Positions 12,772-24,877 of a DNA stretch of 64,000 bases are shown here, in pieces; the first letter of the stretch is position 1, and every line of letters starts with the position of its first letter. Location: contig BCHU01000003.1 of the NCBI GenBank assembly GCA_001599715.1, forward strand, positions 248,001 to 312,000, written 5' to 3'. This DNA comes from Phaeotremella fagi (lineage: Eukaryota; Basidiomycota; Tremellomycetes; Tremellales; Phaeotremellaceae). Both the position numbers and the translations under genes were made by a program. The notes below the pieces were generated by a model, which saw nothing but the letters and a program-made list of their open reading frames with translations, did no database searches and was not told where the DNA came from.

Positions 12772-13530
12772 ATGTCATATCAAATTATTCCTCAACCAGC
12801 ATCAAAATTTGATGAGCCCTTCGCTTTTGTCTACTTCGACGAAGAAGATTTTCCTGCTATTCAACATCTTCTCCAGAAGTCAGCAGAAGGCAATGATTCT
12901 AGTCAACAGCCCAACACAGACTCAATCAAATCCGAGACCTCTCAACTACACCTCACTTCCGCTATAGACCAATTTGAGGCGTCATCCGACAGAATCACTA
13001 TCACAACACCAATCAAGAAGTACGTACGTTACACCGAATACAGCAAGACGGAGTACAGTCTTCACAGTCAAGTCAAAGCAAAAGTCATCCACAGTGACAA
13101 ACCATCAGAACCTCCCCAGACAATCACATGTAATATGTGTGTTGAACCAATCTTCAATTTTCAAAATTGGTTTTATGAGTCCTACAAACTAGAGTTGGAG
13201 ACGTCTGCAAGCCAAAGGTCGGGTTTCAAGTACAAATGCAACTCTCAAGTCGCCAGAGACCTTGTGTCAAGTCCGGCTTTCCTCAAAGCCAACCAGCACT
13301 CCCACAAGTTCCCTTCAGAACTTTTAGAACATCCGGGTCTCATTTTTCATCAGGGTTTGGGAGGAGAACCATTCAGTTGGTGCTATTCTGAGAAGAATAA
13401 TAATAGTACTCTTTTCCTTGAGGGTGATTCAAGGCGTGAATCAGTGAATTTCTCAGCCATCATCAGACTTGAGGAATCATGTACCGAGAGTATTCAAGTA
13501 TGGTTAGTGTTTTGTATCGTTATTCTGTAG
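12772..13530 (+). CDS. Orphan family F2, copy A
   Basis: Not recognised. Intronless, 252 residues, start MSYQIIPQPASKFDE. Family blocks in order: FAFVYFDEEDFPAI (about residues 15-30), HLTSAIDQFEA (about 60-70), KAKVIHSDKP then TITCNMCVEP (about 105-125), a middle charged region, and HSHKFPSELLEHPGLIFHQG (about 180-200). The other members end just after the IIRLEE-like block; here the expected TGA is TCA (13477-13479), adding 17 residues (SCTESIQVWLVFCIVIL) before TAG. This looks like a stop loss. The upstream 12611-12680 is duplicated ahead of copy B. No signal peptide. Confidence 0.7.
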   Translation: MSYQIIPQPASKFDEPFAFVYFDEEDFPAIQHLLQKSAEGNDSSQQPNTDSIKSETSQLHLTSAIDQFEASSDRITITTPIKKYVRYTEYSKTEYSLHSQVKAKVIHSDKPSEPPQTITCNMCVEPIFNFQNWFYESYKLELETSASQRSGFKYKCNSQVARDLVSSPAFLKANQHSHKFPSELLEHPGLIFHQGLGGEPFSWCYSEKNNNSTLFLEGDSRRESVNFSAIIRLEESCTESIQVWLVFCIVIL

Positions 13531-13687
13531 TGTGGAGAGTTATATGTAGTCTGACAGTGATAGTCGAGTCATGCATGAGTTTGGTTGAGTGTTTATCATA
13601 GGAACATACTTTCTAGCAGCTTCCACCTATTTCCACTTCATTGAATCAAGTGACACCTCCTTTTTCAATGCACCTCCAGAAGCCTTC

Positions 13688-13757
13688 TGAATTTCTAGCA
13701 AGTTCCGTCATTTTCATAATGAGACTCCTCCTTTCAGAGACTTCTATTGGAGACTTT
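13688..13757 (+). repeat. Duplicated 5' flank, second copy (ahead of F2 copy B)
   Basis: Second copy of the segment at 12611-12680; see that entry. A weaker trace (CTCCTTTCATTGCCTTCTGT) lies at about 15056, ahead of copy C. Confidence 0.75.
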
Positions 13758-13837
13758 GATCATTGTATAAGACACAATCATATTGCCACCCTCTCTGTAT
13801 TTCTTCCTCAACTTTCAACTCCACGCTCGCATACAAT

Positions 13838-14544
13838 ATGTCTTATCACCTCAATCCACAAACTGCCGAGAAAGAACGCGGTACGTTCGCTTTCGTATAT
13901 TTCGATGAAGAAGATTTTCCGGCTATTGGCCATCTTCTCCAGAAGTCAACCAAATCAGATGACTCCAACCAAAATACCCCAACAGCCACAAATGAGTCTA
14001 ACCAGAATCTCACCTCTGCTTTAGACGAATTCGAGGCACTCCCAGATCGAGTCGAACTTACCTTGATAAAAGGCAAAGCGTTTACGGTCGTGTCTTCGAA
14101 GTTGCGGGATACGACAGCTTCAATAGCAAGATGAAGGCCAAAGTCATATACAGCGATCATCCATTCGAACCCAAGACTACCACCTGCCAGATGCGGCTAT
14201 TCTTATGGCCAGGAGCAACAGACACTCCCGACCAGAAAGTAGAATGGTCTACACGTCTCAGCGAACGATCAGAATTTAAGAACGATCAAGTCTCTCGAAT
14301 TGCTAAAATGCTTTTAACAGATCCAGCTCTTCTCAAAGCCCACGACAACTCTTACAACTTCCCCCCATCTGTCCTCGACAATCCTGGTCTCATTTTCCGT
14401 GAGAGTTTAAACAAAAAACATACATACTCCTGGGAACATCGTGATTCTAGTATGAATGAGTTGAGTACAATATTCGTGGATGGTATGGAGCAAGAGAAGG
14501 ATGATCAGGTTATTTTGTTCACGGAAATCAGTCTGGGGGAGTGA
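13838..14544 (+). pseudogene. Orphan family F2, copy B, frameshifted
   Basis: Not recognised; second member of the 12.8-16.8 kb array. The first part (13838-14134) reads MSYHLNPQTAEKERG, FAFVYFDEEDFPAIGHLLQK and LTSALDEFEALPDRVELT, then runs off-frame. From about 14060 the family continues in the -1 frame: VYGRVFEVAGYDSFNSKMKA, HPFEPKTTTCQMRLF, NSYNFPPSVLDNPGLIF, ending ISLGE with TGA at 14542-14544. The switch lies at or just before the run GATAAAAGGCAAAGCG. One base missing (or two extra) would explain it, as would -1 slippage on the A run. Otherwise a full-length family member. Confidence 0.65.
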
Positions 14545-15184
14545 TACAATACTATGCAGGTACACTTGCTTGAGATGTTTGATGTTTTTAGTCGATATGG
14601 AAGTGGTGCAAGTCAGTAGTTCGAGATGCTAATTCAGTCATCCCGTTGTCATTCAAACCTGCTTCAAACCTGCTCATTCTAATGTTTCTATTGAAAACCA
14701 AAAACTCACTCTCTTGTATCGTCCTTTCATTCTTGGCTCGCGGTCTTCGAAATGAAATTGGTCATGCCAGGATGACGTATTTACAGTGACAACAGTGACC
14801 CCAAGAATTCCCCTCACTCTTTTCTTTCTAACATCGACCATCTCACTTGTAACTCTACATTCTGATATACCATCTTACTTGACTTCACCACCAGTTGAAA
14901 AAGTGAAATGCAGTAATTGTCGACTAAGTTTGTTACATTGATTCTGTCTTGAATGGGTAGTTTAGTCATATATACACCCTACCGTTTTTTCCCCGTTGTC
15001 AATTTGTTTTGCCCGATTTCGGTCTGAAAAGTCCACACTCCATTTATCACCAAATCCTCCTTTCATTGCCTTCTGTAGAAGCACTTTGTTCAAGCCAAGT
15101 TATTTTAGTGTAATAGTCTCCATATTTGCCACTCTCTTCTTCTTATCATCCACCACCGCATAAGAAATACAATATCAACCAAAC
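14545..15184. other. Intergenic region between F2 copies B and C
   Basis: 640 bases without a recognised gene. It ends with a pyrimidine-rich stretch and CACCACCGCATAAGAAATAC just before the start of copy C, the presumed promoter. Confidence 0.4.
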
Positions 15185-15826
15185 ATGTCAGTTGAGAATT
15201 TACCGGGTATGTCAATAGACGTTTTACAAACCTTCTGTCCTTATGCTTGGGTATACTTTGAAGGTGAAGATCTTGATAACATTGATCAGCTCACCTCGGC
15301 TTTACAAGAATTCGAAGATTGCGAACACCTTCCCATGATGGCTACAAATATTAATCCAGGCTCAGTAGGTTCCTTGGAAGGCTCCGGAAGATTACTCAAG
15401 AGTTCAGCCAAAGCTAAAATCGTCTTTAGCAACTCTCTCAGCACTGCTCCACAATCGATTACTTGTCAATTGGAACTCGTTCCGAGATTCTTTATCGACC
15501 CCTGAAAAGCAAAAAGGTGTAGCGATGGTCCAGTCAAACTACATACAGAAAAGAGTCTTCGTACTCGAATCAAAAATGTTTTCAAAGATGAGGTCGCCTA
15601 TCAGCTCCAGCACTACTCAGAAGTCGTCAAAACCACCAACAACCGCTTTCATTTCCCGTCATCGTCTGTCGGTCATAAAGGTCTCCTTTTCACATGGCTT
15701 GGAGACTCCTATAAGAAGACCTATAATTCTGAGGGGCATGAAGGTACCGTCTTGTACGGCTCTATTGAAGAAGGAGGGGATTTGGCCCACTTCAGTTTAG
15801 GAGCTGAGTTCACGCTCCGACTCTGA
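15185..15826 (+). pseudogene. Orphan family F2, copy C, interrupted by an in-frame TGA
   Basis: Not recognised. Starts MSVENLPGMSIDVLQ; family blocks AWVYFEGEDLDNI, QLTSALQEFED, AKAKIVFSNS and ITCQLELVPRF, then TGA at 15503-15505. The same frame stays open for 106 more codons and retains the C-terminal family block (NRFHFPSSSVGHKGLLFTWL), ending EFTLRL with TGA at 15824-15826. So one nonsense codon separates an otherwise complete member. It is shorter than A, B and D in the region between the YF and TSAL blocks. Confidence 0.65.
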
Positions 15827-16130
15827 TTAAATGGAGTGCAGTGTGTTTGTCTGTTTTAGTGTTTGGGGAGAAATCGATGGAAGGTGGTTTTTAATAAGCT
15901 TTGTATGAGATTAAATGCAGATGAGAAATGATGGAAACAGATGAACAAAGAATACATAGAAATACTTAAAGCAGACTGCAGAATCCAAGAATCCAGCCAC
16001 CAACTCCCAAAACATTTATCTGCTTTGTGGAGAGGTCAGGATACTCTATCATCCCGTGTCTTCTAATCTATTCCACCTTTGATAAGCGCAATTGCTTTTT
16101 TTGTACTTTTTCATTCATAATCCTTCGATT

Positions 16131-16847
16131 ATGACCAGGTATTTCAGCAAGAAAAACAAAAGACCCAAGGGTGAATTCGCATTCATTTACTTCGAAGGTG
16201 AAGATGTCATTACCATTCGAAATCTAATCCAAAAGTCTAGTGAAATTGGGGATATCAGTCAATGGGTCGAGGCGGAATTACAACAGTTGAATGATTATCG
16301 ACAGCATCTTACCTCCGCCCTGGATCAATTTGAGAATTTTCCAGATAAAATCTCTCTGTCAACACAACAGCTTAAGAAACGTTGGATCAGTACTTTACCC
16401 ACTGACGATAAAAGTTTCGAAAGTACTCTCAAAGCTAAAGCTGTTTTCAGCGAGAGACCCACAGAAATACATTCAGTCACTTGTACCATGTCTGTTAGAG
16501 CCAGATACATCGTACGCCGTAGCTTCGTACCGCATCTTAAAAGTGATAGCTCAGTTCGGTTGGAAATAGAATCGATGACTCGAACTGAGCTTAAAAACAC
16601 ATTTAATTCTATTATTGTTGGGTACTTGTCGTCGTATCCCCTTCGACTCAAAGATCATAATAGGTTCTACCAATTCCCAAGCTCAGTTCTTGATAACAAT
16701 GGTCTGATGCTTATGAAGGATGAAGTGGAAAATCAATATGCTTGGAGTTGGGAAGAAAAGAAAGTTGAGGGTACAATTTACATCGATGGTAAGGAAGAAG
16801 AAGAAGGGAAAATTGGGGTTCAGGTTGTCATCAGCCTTAATGAATGA
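16131..16847 (+). CDS. Orphan family F2, copy D (intact)
   Basis: Not recognised. Intronless, 238 residues, ATG at 16131 (MTRYFSKKNKRPKG). All family blocks in one frame: FAFIYFEGEDVITIRNLIQK, HLTSALDQFENFPDKI, LKAKAVFSERP, SVTCTMSVRARY, NRFYQFPSSVLDNNGLMLM, YAWSWEEKK and the end VQVVISLNE. It is the only array member without an evident lesion, so it is the best reference for the family. No signal peptide or membrane segment; probably intracellular. Confidence 0.75.
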   Translation: MTRYFSKKNKRPKGEFAFIYFEGEDVITIRNLIQKSSEIGDISQWVEAELQQLNDYRQHLTSALDQFENFPDKISLSTQQLKKRWISTLPTDDKSFESTLKAKAVFSERPTEIHSVTCTMSVRARYIVRRSFVPHLKSDSSVRLEIESMTRTELKNTFNSIIVGYLSSYPLRLKDHNRFYQFPSSVLDNNGLMLMKDEVENQYAWSWEEKKVEGTIYIDGKEEEEGKIGVQVVISLNE

Positions 16848-17405
16848 AAGAGTACGTTTTCGTCTTGTAATGCAGATACATGTAGATATGATGGTACAGT
16901 ATACAGTGAGTCTTGCTCTCGTCGATATTTGGTGTTAGCACACTTCTCAGTTGTCTGCGATGAGCCTTCGTCCTTGACCGAAAATGAAGTTCCGCATCTA
17001 TGATTGTATATCAGAATCAAAGGAGGCACTGCTATCTCATCAGTGAGGAATACACATCTCATGAAGGTTTGATTGATACTCGTTGTTCCACCTTCCATAT
17101 TCACTGGCCGATTGATCTCACTGAAAGTTGCCACATTGGTTGTGGTGTGAAAGCCTGAATGAATAAAATGTCAGGCTCACTGCGCGTGCCACGCCAACCT
17201 CACTCAGACAGCGCATCCAGTTTAGAGGTAAAGAGAGCATTGGATTCACAACCAAAAGGTCATTCAGTTTTTATCTCTACAACAACCTCTACAAGGTATC
17301 TCATAACTTGTGATTTCATCTGGGAACAATACAAACATCAGACAGGAATTGAGAGATTTACTATTCGTTTCCTCCAGTAGAGTTTAAAAAGAGGACACGT
17401 TCAAG
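16848..17405. other. Intergenic region
   Basis: 558 bases between F2 copy D and the beta'-COP start, same strand. It should hold the beta'-COP promoter. No gene or repeat seen. Confidence 0.4.
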
Positions 17406-20400
17406 ATGGTACGTGTAGACTTCGCGGTTATCACTTCTTTTCAGTGTTTTCAACTAACAATCTTCATCCTGTAGCCGATGCTTTTAGATGTCAACGTAAG
17501 AGACCATCAGCATGGAGAATATAGACCCCAAAACTGACCTTTGTTTACAGCGTAAACTCCTCGCCAGGTCGGATAGAGTTAAATCAGTTGATTTCCATCC
17601 AACTGAACCCCATGTCATCTGTGGTTTATAGTACGTGTTTTTCTTTACTTCTCGCATCTTCCATCACCATGAACCACTCCCAGCAGAACATAAATAACAT
17701 ACTGACATCTATTTTCTCCTTCAGCAACGGTCAAGTCAAAATTTGGAATTATGAGACTCAAACGGATTTAAAGACTTTTGAAGTAACTGACGTCCCCGTT
17801 CGATGTGTTCGATATATCGCTAGAAAGAATTGGGTAAGTCGAACGTTCCTATATCACTACCACAGTGAAAGACCGGAGAAGCTCACACTTGATTCAACAG
17901 TTCGTTTCTGGATCAGACGATTTTCAACTTCGTGTCTACAACATCTCAACAGGAGAGAAAGTCACTTCATTCGAAGCTCATCCAGATTACATCAGATGTT
18001 TAACTGTTCATCCAACTTTATCATTAGTTTTAACAGGTAGTGATGACATGACTGTTAAATGTTGGGACTGGGAAAAGGGATGGCGTTGTGTTCAAGTAAG
18101 TCATTTCCACCTACCCCAGTGAACACATCGCTCAACTTCGCTGTAGATCTTCGAAGGTCACACACATTACATCATGGCTCTCGCTTTCAACCCCAAAGAT
18201 CCCCAAACTTTCGCTTCTGCTTGTTTAGATCATACTGTTAAGGTCTGGTCTCTCGGCAGTCCAGTACCAAATTTCAGTTTGGAGGCTCACGAAAAAGGTG
18301 TCAACTACGTTGATTACTACCATGGTGGTGATCGACCATATTTAGTTACCACCGGTGATGATCGGTAAGTATAATCGGAAACATGTTGATATTGCGCGTA
18401 AGCTGACCACTTCTGCAGTCTTGTCAAAATCTGGGATTACCACTCCAAATCATGTATTCAAACGCTCGAGTCTCATACTGCAAACGTCTCTTTTGCCATT
18501 TTCCATCCATCTCTCCCCATCATCCTTTCAGGTTCTGAGGATGGTACCATCAAAATCTGGCATTCATCAACTTACAGATTGGAGAACACTCTGAGTTATG
18601 GTCTTGAGCGTGCTTGGTGTGTAGCTTACAGAAAAGCTGGTAACGAAGTTGCCGTTGGTTTCGATGAAGGTGCTGTTGTCGTCAAGGTGAGTTGAGTCTG
18701 TTGTAAAAGGAAATTTAATGTTAACGGGAATCTTTCACAGCTTGGACGTGATGAACCTTCAGTTTCTATGGATGTTTCGGGAAAAATCGTTTACGCTAAA
18801 AACACTGAAATCTTAACAGCCAACATCTCCAACATCGGAGCTGATGGAGAGCCGGTTGCTGATGGTCAAAGACTTCAAGTTCCACTACGGGATCTTGGTA
18901 CAACTGAAGTCTATCCACAAAGTTTGCAACACAGTCCTAACGGAAGGTAGGTCTTGACTACACAAGGAAAATCGTATTCTGATCTTCTTCAGATTCGTTA
19001 CGGTTTGTGGTGACGGTGAATATATCATTTACACCTCACTTGCATGGCGTAACAAGTCCTTCGGATCCGGTACATCATTCGCCTGGGCATCCGATTCCAA
19101 CACCTACGCCGTTCTGGAAGGTAAATCCAAGGTCAAGGTCTACAGAAATTTCAAAGAACGTCCAGGATTGATTAAGTCATCTGGATCATGGGCAGTTGAA
19201 GGTCTCCACGGTGGATCTTTACTCGGTGCCCGTGGTAACGGATTCGTCATGTTCTGGGATTGGGAGACTGGGGCGGTTGTCAGAAGAATTGACGTTGACG
19301 CTACTAACGTGTCTTGGTCCGGAAGTGGATCCATTGTTGCTATCACTTCAGAAGACTCCTTCTATTTGTTGCGATTCGACAGGGACGCTTACTCTGCTAG
19401 ACTTGATTCTGGAGAAACCATCACTGATGAAGGTGTTGAAGAGGCTTTTGAACTCATCGCTGAGGTTTCAGAGACGTAAGTGGTGATGATCGGATCTTAA
19501 CTGACGTTGTTCAGTGTTAAAACTGCCAAATGGATCGGTGACTGCTTCATCTACACCAACTCAACCAACAGATTAAACTACATCATCGGCGATCAATCAC
19601 ACACCATCAACCACTTTGATCAAACCATTTTCTTACTCGGTTACATGCCTGCTCATAACAGGATATACGTCGCTGATAAAGACATGAACATTTTCAGTTA
19701 TGGTTTATCACTTACCGTTGTTGAATATCAATCTGCTATTCTACGTGGTGATATGGAAACGGCTGAGAGTATTCTACCCACCATTCCACAAGATCAGAGG
19801 AATAGAATTGCTAGATTCTTAGAGCTTCAAGGTGTGTGCCGGATACTTGAACAGACGTAGCTGATACCAATTTCTCTTTTAGATCTCAAGGAACTTGCAC
19901 TTTCAGTCTCAACCGATCCAGATCATCGTTTCGAATTGGCTATCGGACTTAATGACCTTGAAACTGCTTTGGAATTGGTTCGATCAAGTCCTGAAGCTGG
20001 CTCACAAGCTAAATGGAAGGTCGTTGGTGATAAAGCTTTGGCTGCTTGGCAAATGGATCTCGCTCAAGAAAGTTTCGAAAAAGCTGGAGATTTAGCTGCA
20101 CTTTTGTTACTTTACACTTCGTTGTCTGACAGAAGTGGTATGGAACGTTTAGCGAAACTTGCTGGTATGTTCATGCTTGTGGCTTGAGATTAAGTACTGA
20201 CTGGTATTAGCTGCAAGAGGTCAAAACAACATCGCTTTCGCAGCGTACCTCCAATTAGGAGATACCAACGCATGTATCCAACTCCTATCTACAACGAACA
20301 GATTACCCGAAGCAGCCATGTTCGCCAGATCATATAACCCAACAGCCATCCCCAACGTCGTCAAAGCCTGGAAAAGTGAATTGGACGAAGCAGGGAAATC

Positions 20401-20821
20401 AAAATTATCCGCTACGTTAGCTGATCCAGAAAGTGACGCTGATCTTTTCGAGGAAGGTTGGGGCGGTAGTGGTGGTGATGAAAGTAGTGGAGTTTTAGTT
20501 GAGAAGGAAGACGAACATGAAAATGGGAATGGGGAGACGGGGATCGTTGATGGATTAGTTGAAAAAGTCAAAGATTTAACGGTGGGCAATGGGGTTAAAG
20601 AAACTGGTAAGTGGATGGTTCTCATGGGTATGGCTTGTAAACTGATAATTCAAATAGCACCTGAACCTGAACCCGAAACTAAAACCGAAGAAGTAGCTTT
20701 AGCACCACCCATCCCAACAGAAACAACTGAAATTTTGGAACCAGCAGCACCAGCACCAGCAGCAGAACCAGCACCGGTCGAACCTGAAACTAAATCTAAG
20801 AAGGGAAACAAGAAGAAATAG
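17406..20821 (+). CDS. SEC27: Coatomer subunit beta' (COPI)
   Basis: COPI coat subunit that binds dilysine cargo signals on Golgi membranes. The first coding exon is ATG alone (17406-17408), then a 66-nt intron; the next exon encodes PMLLDVN. WD40 propellers are plain: [82 protein letters not shown] and [20 protein letters not shown]. The second propeller and alpha-solenoid follow ([58 protein letters not shown]). The C-terminus is a Pro/Ala/Glu-rich tail ending KSKKGNKKK. More than ten short introns. Complete and typical in order. Confidence 0.93.
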
Positions 20822-21871
<1,050 letters not shown>

Positions 21872-22140
21872 TCGTTAGTACGGACTGGGAATGGTATGTT
21901 TTGGACATGGAGTGGTTTTGTTTATTGGATTGGCGGTATAAGGGTAGGGTTGATGAGGTTGTAGATAGTAGAGTGATGCTATACGCAGAGTTTCTCTCAA
22001 GGGTTGTTTCTATCGGTGTTGCTTTTCGATTCCAGTATGTCCGGTGTCGAAATCTTATTTTCAATGTGAGAATGGCCAATATTACATTATTATACAGAAG
22101 ATCATGTGAACAGTCTCATCTACCCCAAAAGAATTCTTCT

Positions 22141-22986
22141 CTAGAACATGGTATCCTCATCACGTAGGAATTCTCCAACATCCCTAAAAGCCCAGATTAG
22201 TCATTGAACCACAAAGAATACACTGACTACAACCTTGACTCACGCTTGATGGAATACTATTATTCCAGTTGGATCTAATTTTCTGGTGTCTAACGTTGAT
22301 CTGGCAGTGACTCCGAAACCCTAAAACAACAGTTGATGAGTCAATAGAGAACTTCCGAACGAAAATTCCACTTGTACTCACCAATGGAACATCACTCATA
22401 CTGAACACTACCACACCCTGATGTTCAGGTGTATCCTCAGTGATCCTTCCCAAATGTGCTTTAACAACGTGATTTCCATAAAGGAAAGGTAATTCTCCAG
22501 AAGGTTTGATCCAAATCTGCAAATCATCATTCGTCAGTTCACTTCCAGATCTTTTGGGGTGAGTAAAGAAAACTGACCTTGTATTTAGCGTATTTAGCTA
22601 ACCAATCTAAACATGTTATTCCTAATTTGAATTTTCCTGATTTGGAGAAACGTCCGAAACATGTTCCTACGGATATGAGATTGGGTCGGGCGACTGAAAC
22701 GGCTAGATGTAACATTGGGACTGGGAGGTAGTAGACACTAAATGGTTGAGGTGGGTTAGCTGATTGACAAGCCGGATTTTGTTTGTGATATGTTGACTAC
22801 TTACCGATCTTTGTGTAGACGGAAACAGTAGGCGTCATCTTCATCTCTGTCTATCAGGTGGACTAGGTTTTTACCGATGTAATTGGAGAGTTCTAAGGGG
22901 TGTCAGCTAGTTCATGAAAGTTGTTCAAGCACGTCTAGCTTACTCTCGAAGACAGCTTTTGTCTCTTCTTCAGTCAAAGGTCTCAT
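22141..22986 (-). CDS. NIP7: 60S ribosome biogenesis factor NIP7
   Basis: Nucleolar/nuclear factor for 27S pre-rRNA processing and 60S assembly; ends in a PUA RNA-binding domain. Starts MRPLTEEETKAVFE at 22986, almost identical to animal NIP7. Then NLVHLIDRDEDAYCFRLHKD, a core exon with GTCFGRFSKSGKF, and the PUA part IWIKPSGELPFLYGNHVVKA, LGRITEDTPEHQGVVVFSMS, GFGVTARSTLDTRKLDPTGI, IVFHQADVGEFLRDEDTMF. Several short introns; the last exon is only about 35 nt. Convergent with BNA1, divergent from the proteasome gene. Confidence 0.93.
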
Positions 22987-23270
22987 TTTGAAGAAAAGAA
23001 TTTAAGTGATGTTTAACGGTAAAAATTGAAATCAGCGACGAGGTGGTGGTCAATTAATCAAAATAATTAATACTGAAATATATCAGATCACGTGATGATG
23101 CCTGTCAGCTTGGGATAAATATGAAATAATGCAAGAAAACTAATATTTGATTTGGGCCCCATTGAAGTTGACGACGCGCAATGCAATTCAAGAGACAACT
23201 ACAAAGTGATAGTGATAGTGAAATCACTACTGACGATAACGACGAAGCATAGTCTGATAACATAAACACC
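22987..23270. promoter_or_regulatory. Shared divergent promoter NIP7 / PRE5
   Basis: 284 bases between two outward-facing starts. Contains AATTAATCAAAATAATTAAT (about 23052-23071), TCACGTGATG with an E-box CACGTG at about 23090, and a repeated GTGATAGTGATAGTG just upstream of the PRE5 start. Promoter role inferred from position. Confidence 0.55.
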
Positions 23271-24554
23271 ATGGTAAGCTGTTCGAACGCCGAAGCTGGC
23301 AGACAGAAGCTTACTCCTCACCACTCACAGTTCCGTAACTCTTACGATTCAGATAACACAACTTTCGTAAGCTATTCCTCGTCTCGAGCAGTAACCAGCT
23401 TACACCCCTCCAGTCTCCTCAAGGAAAACTACATCAAGTCGAATATGCTCTCGAAGCTGTTAAACAAGGTTCAGCAGCTATCGGTATGAGATCAGCGAGT
23501 CATGCTATCCTGCTCACGCTCAAGGTAAGCAAGCTTTATTGATTTGATGTGATTCCTTTCAAATCTTAATACTGACACCCCTTGATAGAGATCAACCGGT
23601 GAACTCGCAACTTATCAAAAGAAATTAATTCGTATCGACGATCATGTCGGTGTTGCTATCGCTGGTTTAACGAGTGACGCTCGTGTTTTGAGGTTAGCTA
23701 CTTGTTGTAGGGTCATTAGAACCGGAAGCTAACAGAAGTGACAGTAATTTCATGAGACAACAGGCTATGCAATCGAAGATGCTCTATGGTAGACCTATTC
23801 CTGTAGCTCGTATTGTTCAGGGTATTGCGAATAGTTAGTTGCTTCCTCGTTTTTGGGTGATACTCAACTAACACACAACTCAGGGGCTCAAAACAATACT
23901 CAACAATATGGTAGACGGCCATATGGTGTTGGATTTTTGGTGATTGGACAAGATGTCAGTTGTTATATATCCACTGCGAAAATATCAACTGAACAATGAT
24001 CATAGGCAACCGGACCTCATCTATACGAATTCTCACCCTCTGGAACAGCTTTTGAATATTACGCTCATTCCATCGGTGCAAGAAGTCAAAGTGCAAAAAC
24101 CTATCTCGAATCGAACTTTGCAGCGTTTGAGAATGGTAAGCAATCCCTATCTCCATCAACAGTCCATACCAATCATCTGAACCCCATTTTAGCCGATCTA
24201 CCAGCCCTCATCAACCACGGTTTATCAGCATTAGCAGATACCCTCCAACAAGATAAACATCTAACCATAGCCAACACCTCAATCGCGATCATCGGACCAC
24301 CCTCCGAGGAACTCGAAAATCTAGCCGCTTCGGGTGCTGCTAAACGTGGAAATTTCAGAGTTTGGGAGAACGAGAATGTTGATTCTTTGCTTAGAGCTTG
24401 GAGACGTAGTAGAGGGGAACCTGAGGATGGACCTTCGGAGGAGACTACACCGGCTGAAGAGACTGGGGATGCTGCTGCTGCTGCTGCTGCACCTGCTGCA
24501 CCTGCTGGGGCTACTATGCCAGGTGGGGCTGAGGACGTTACGATGGCAGAGTAG
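23271..24554 (+). CDS. PRE5: 20S proteasome subunit alpha 6 (PSMA1 type)
   Basis: Alpha-ring subunit of the 20S core. First coding exon is ATG only (23271-23273), then a 57-nt intron to 23330; exon 2 (23331-23366) gives [12 protein letters not shown], and exon 3 starts [20 protein letters not shown], the alpha-type signature. Then [72 protein letters not shown] and [17 protein letters not shown]. The match to alpha6 is in MFRN and the SIGARSQSA block. The C-terminus has an Ala-run and an acidic tail (EDVTMAE). Complete. Confidence 0.93.
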
Positions 24555-24877
24555 ATTTTGTAGATTAGTAAATGGATTTGAGATTGCAATTGTTTCATTT
24601 CATGCTTGTGGCAGAAACAAGTCTTGGTTGGGAAAAACAGAATTAGCTGAGATTGAAGGATTGACAGATTAAATGACATTTACTTTCGTAAAACCCTACA
24701 ATGGTACAAACGATGAAAGGAGGGGATGCTGGGTTTGAATTCTTGTACAAGATTCTCGAAGTGTCCCAAAATACGTACAAGGTGCAAGGGCAATACTGCA
24801 CTGAAAACTACTGCATGAAATACCTTGGGACGTTATAGCGATATACAGTAGTACAAGTACAATCCGGAACCTCAGAC
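24555..24877. other. Intergenic region
   Basis: Convergent spacer of 323 bases between PRE5 and the small orphan. Contains GTACAAGTAC at 24851 and ATATACAGTAGTAC at 24841; the latter recurs at 25612. No gene seen. Confidence 0.4.
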
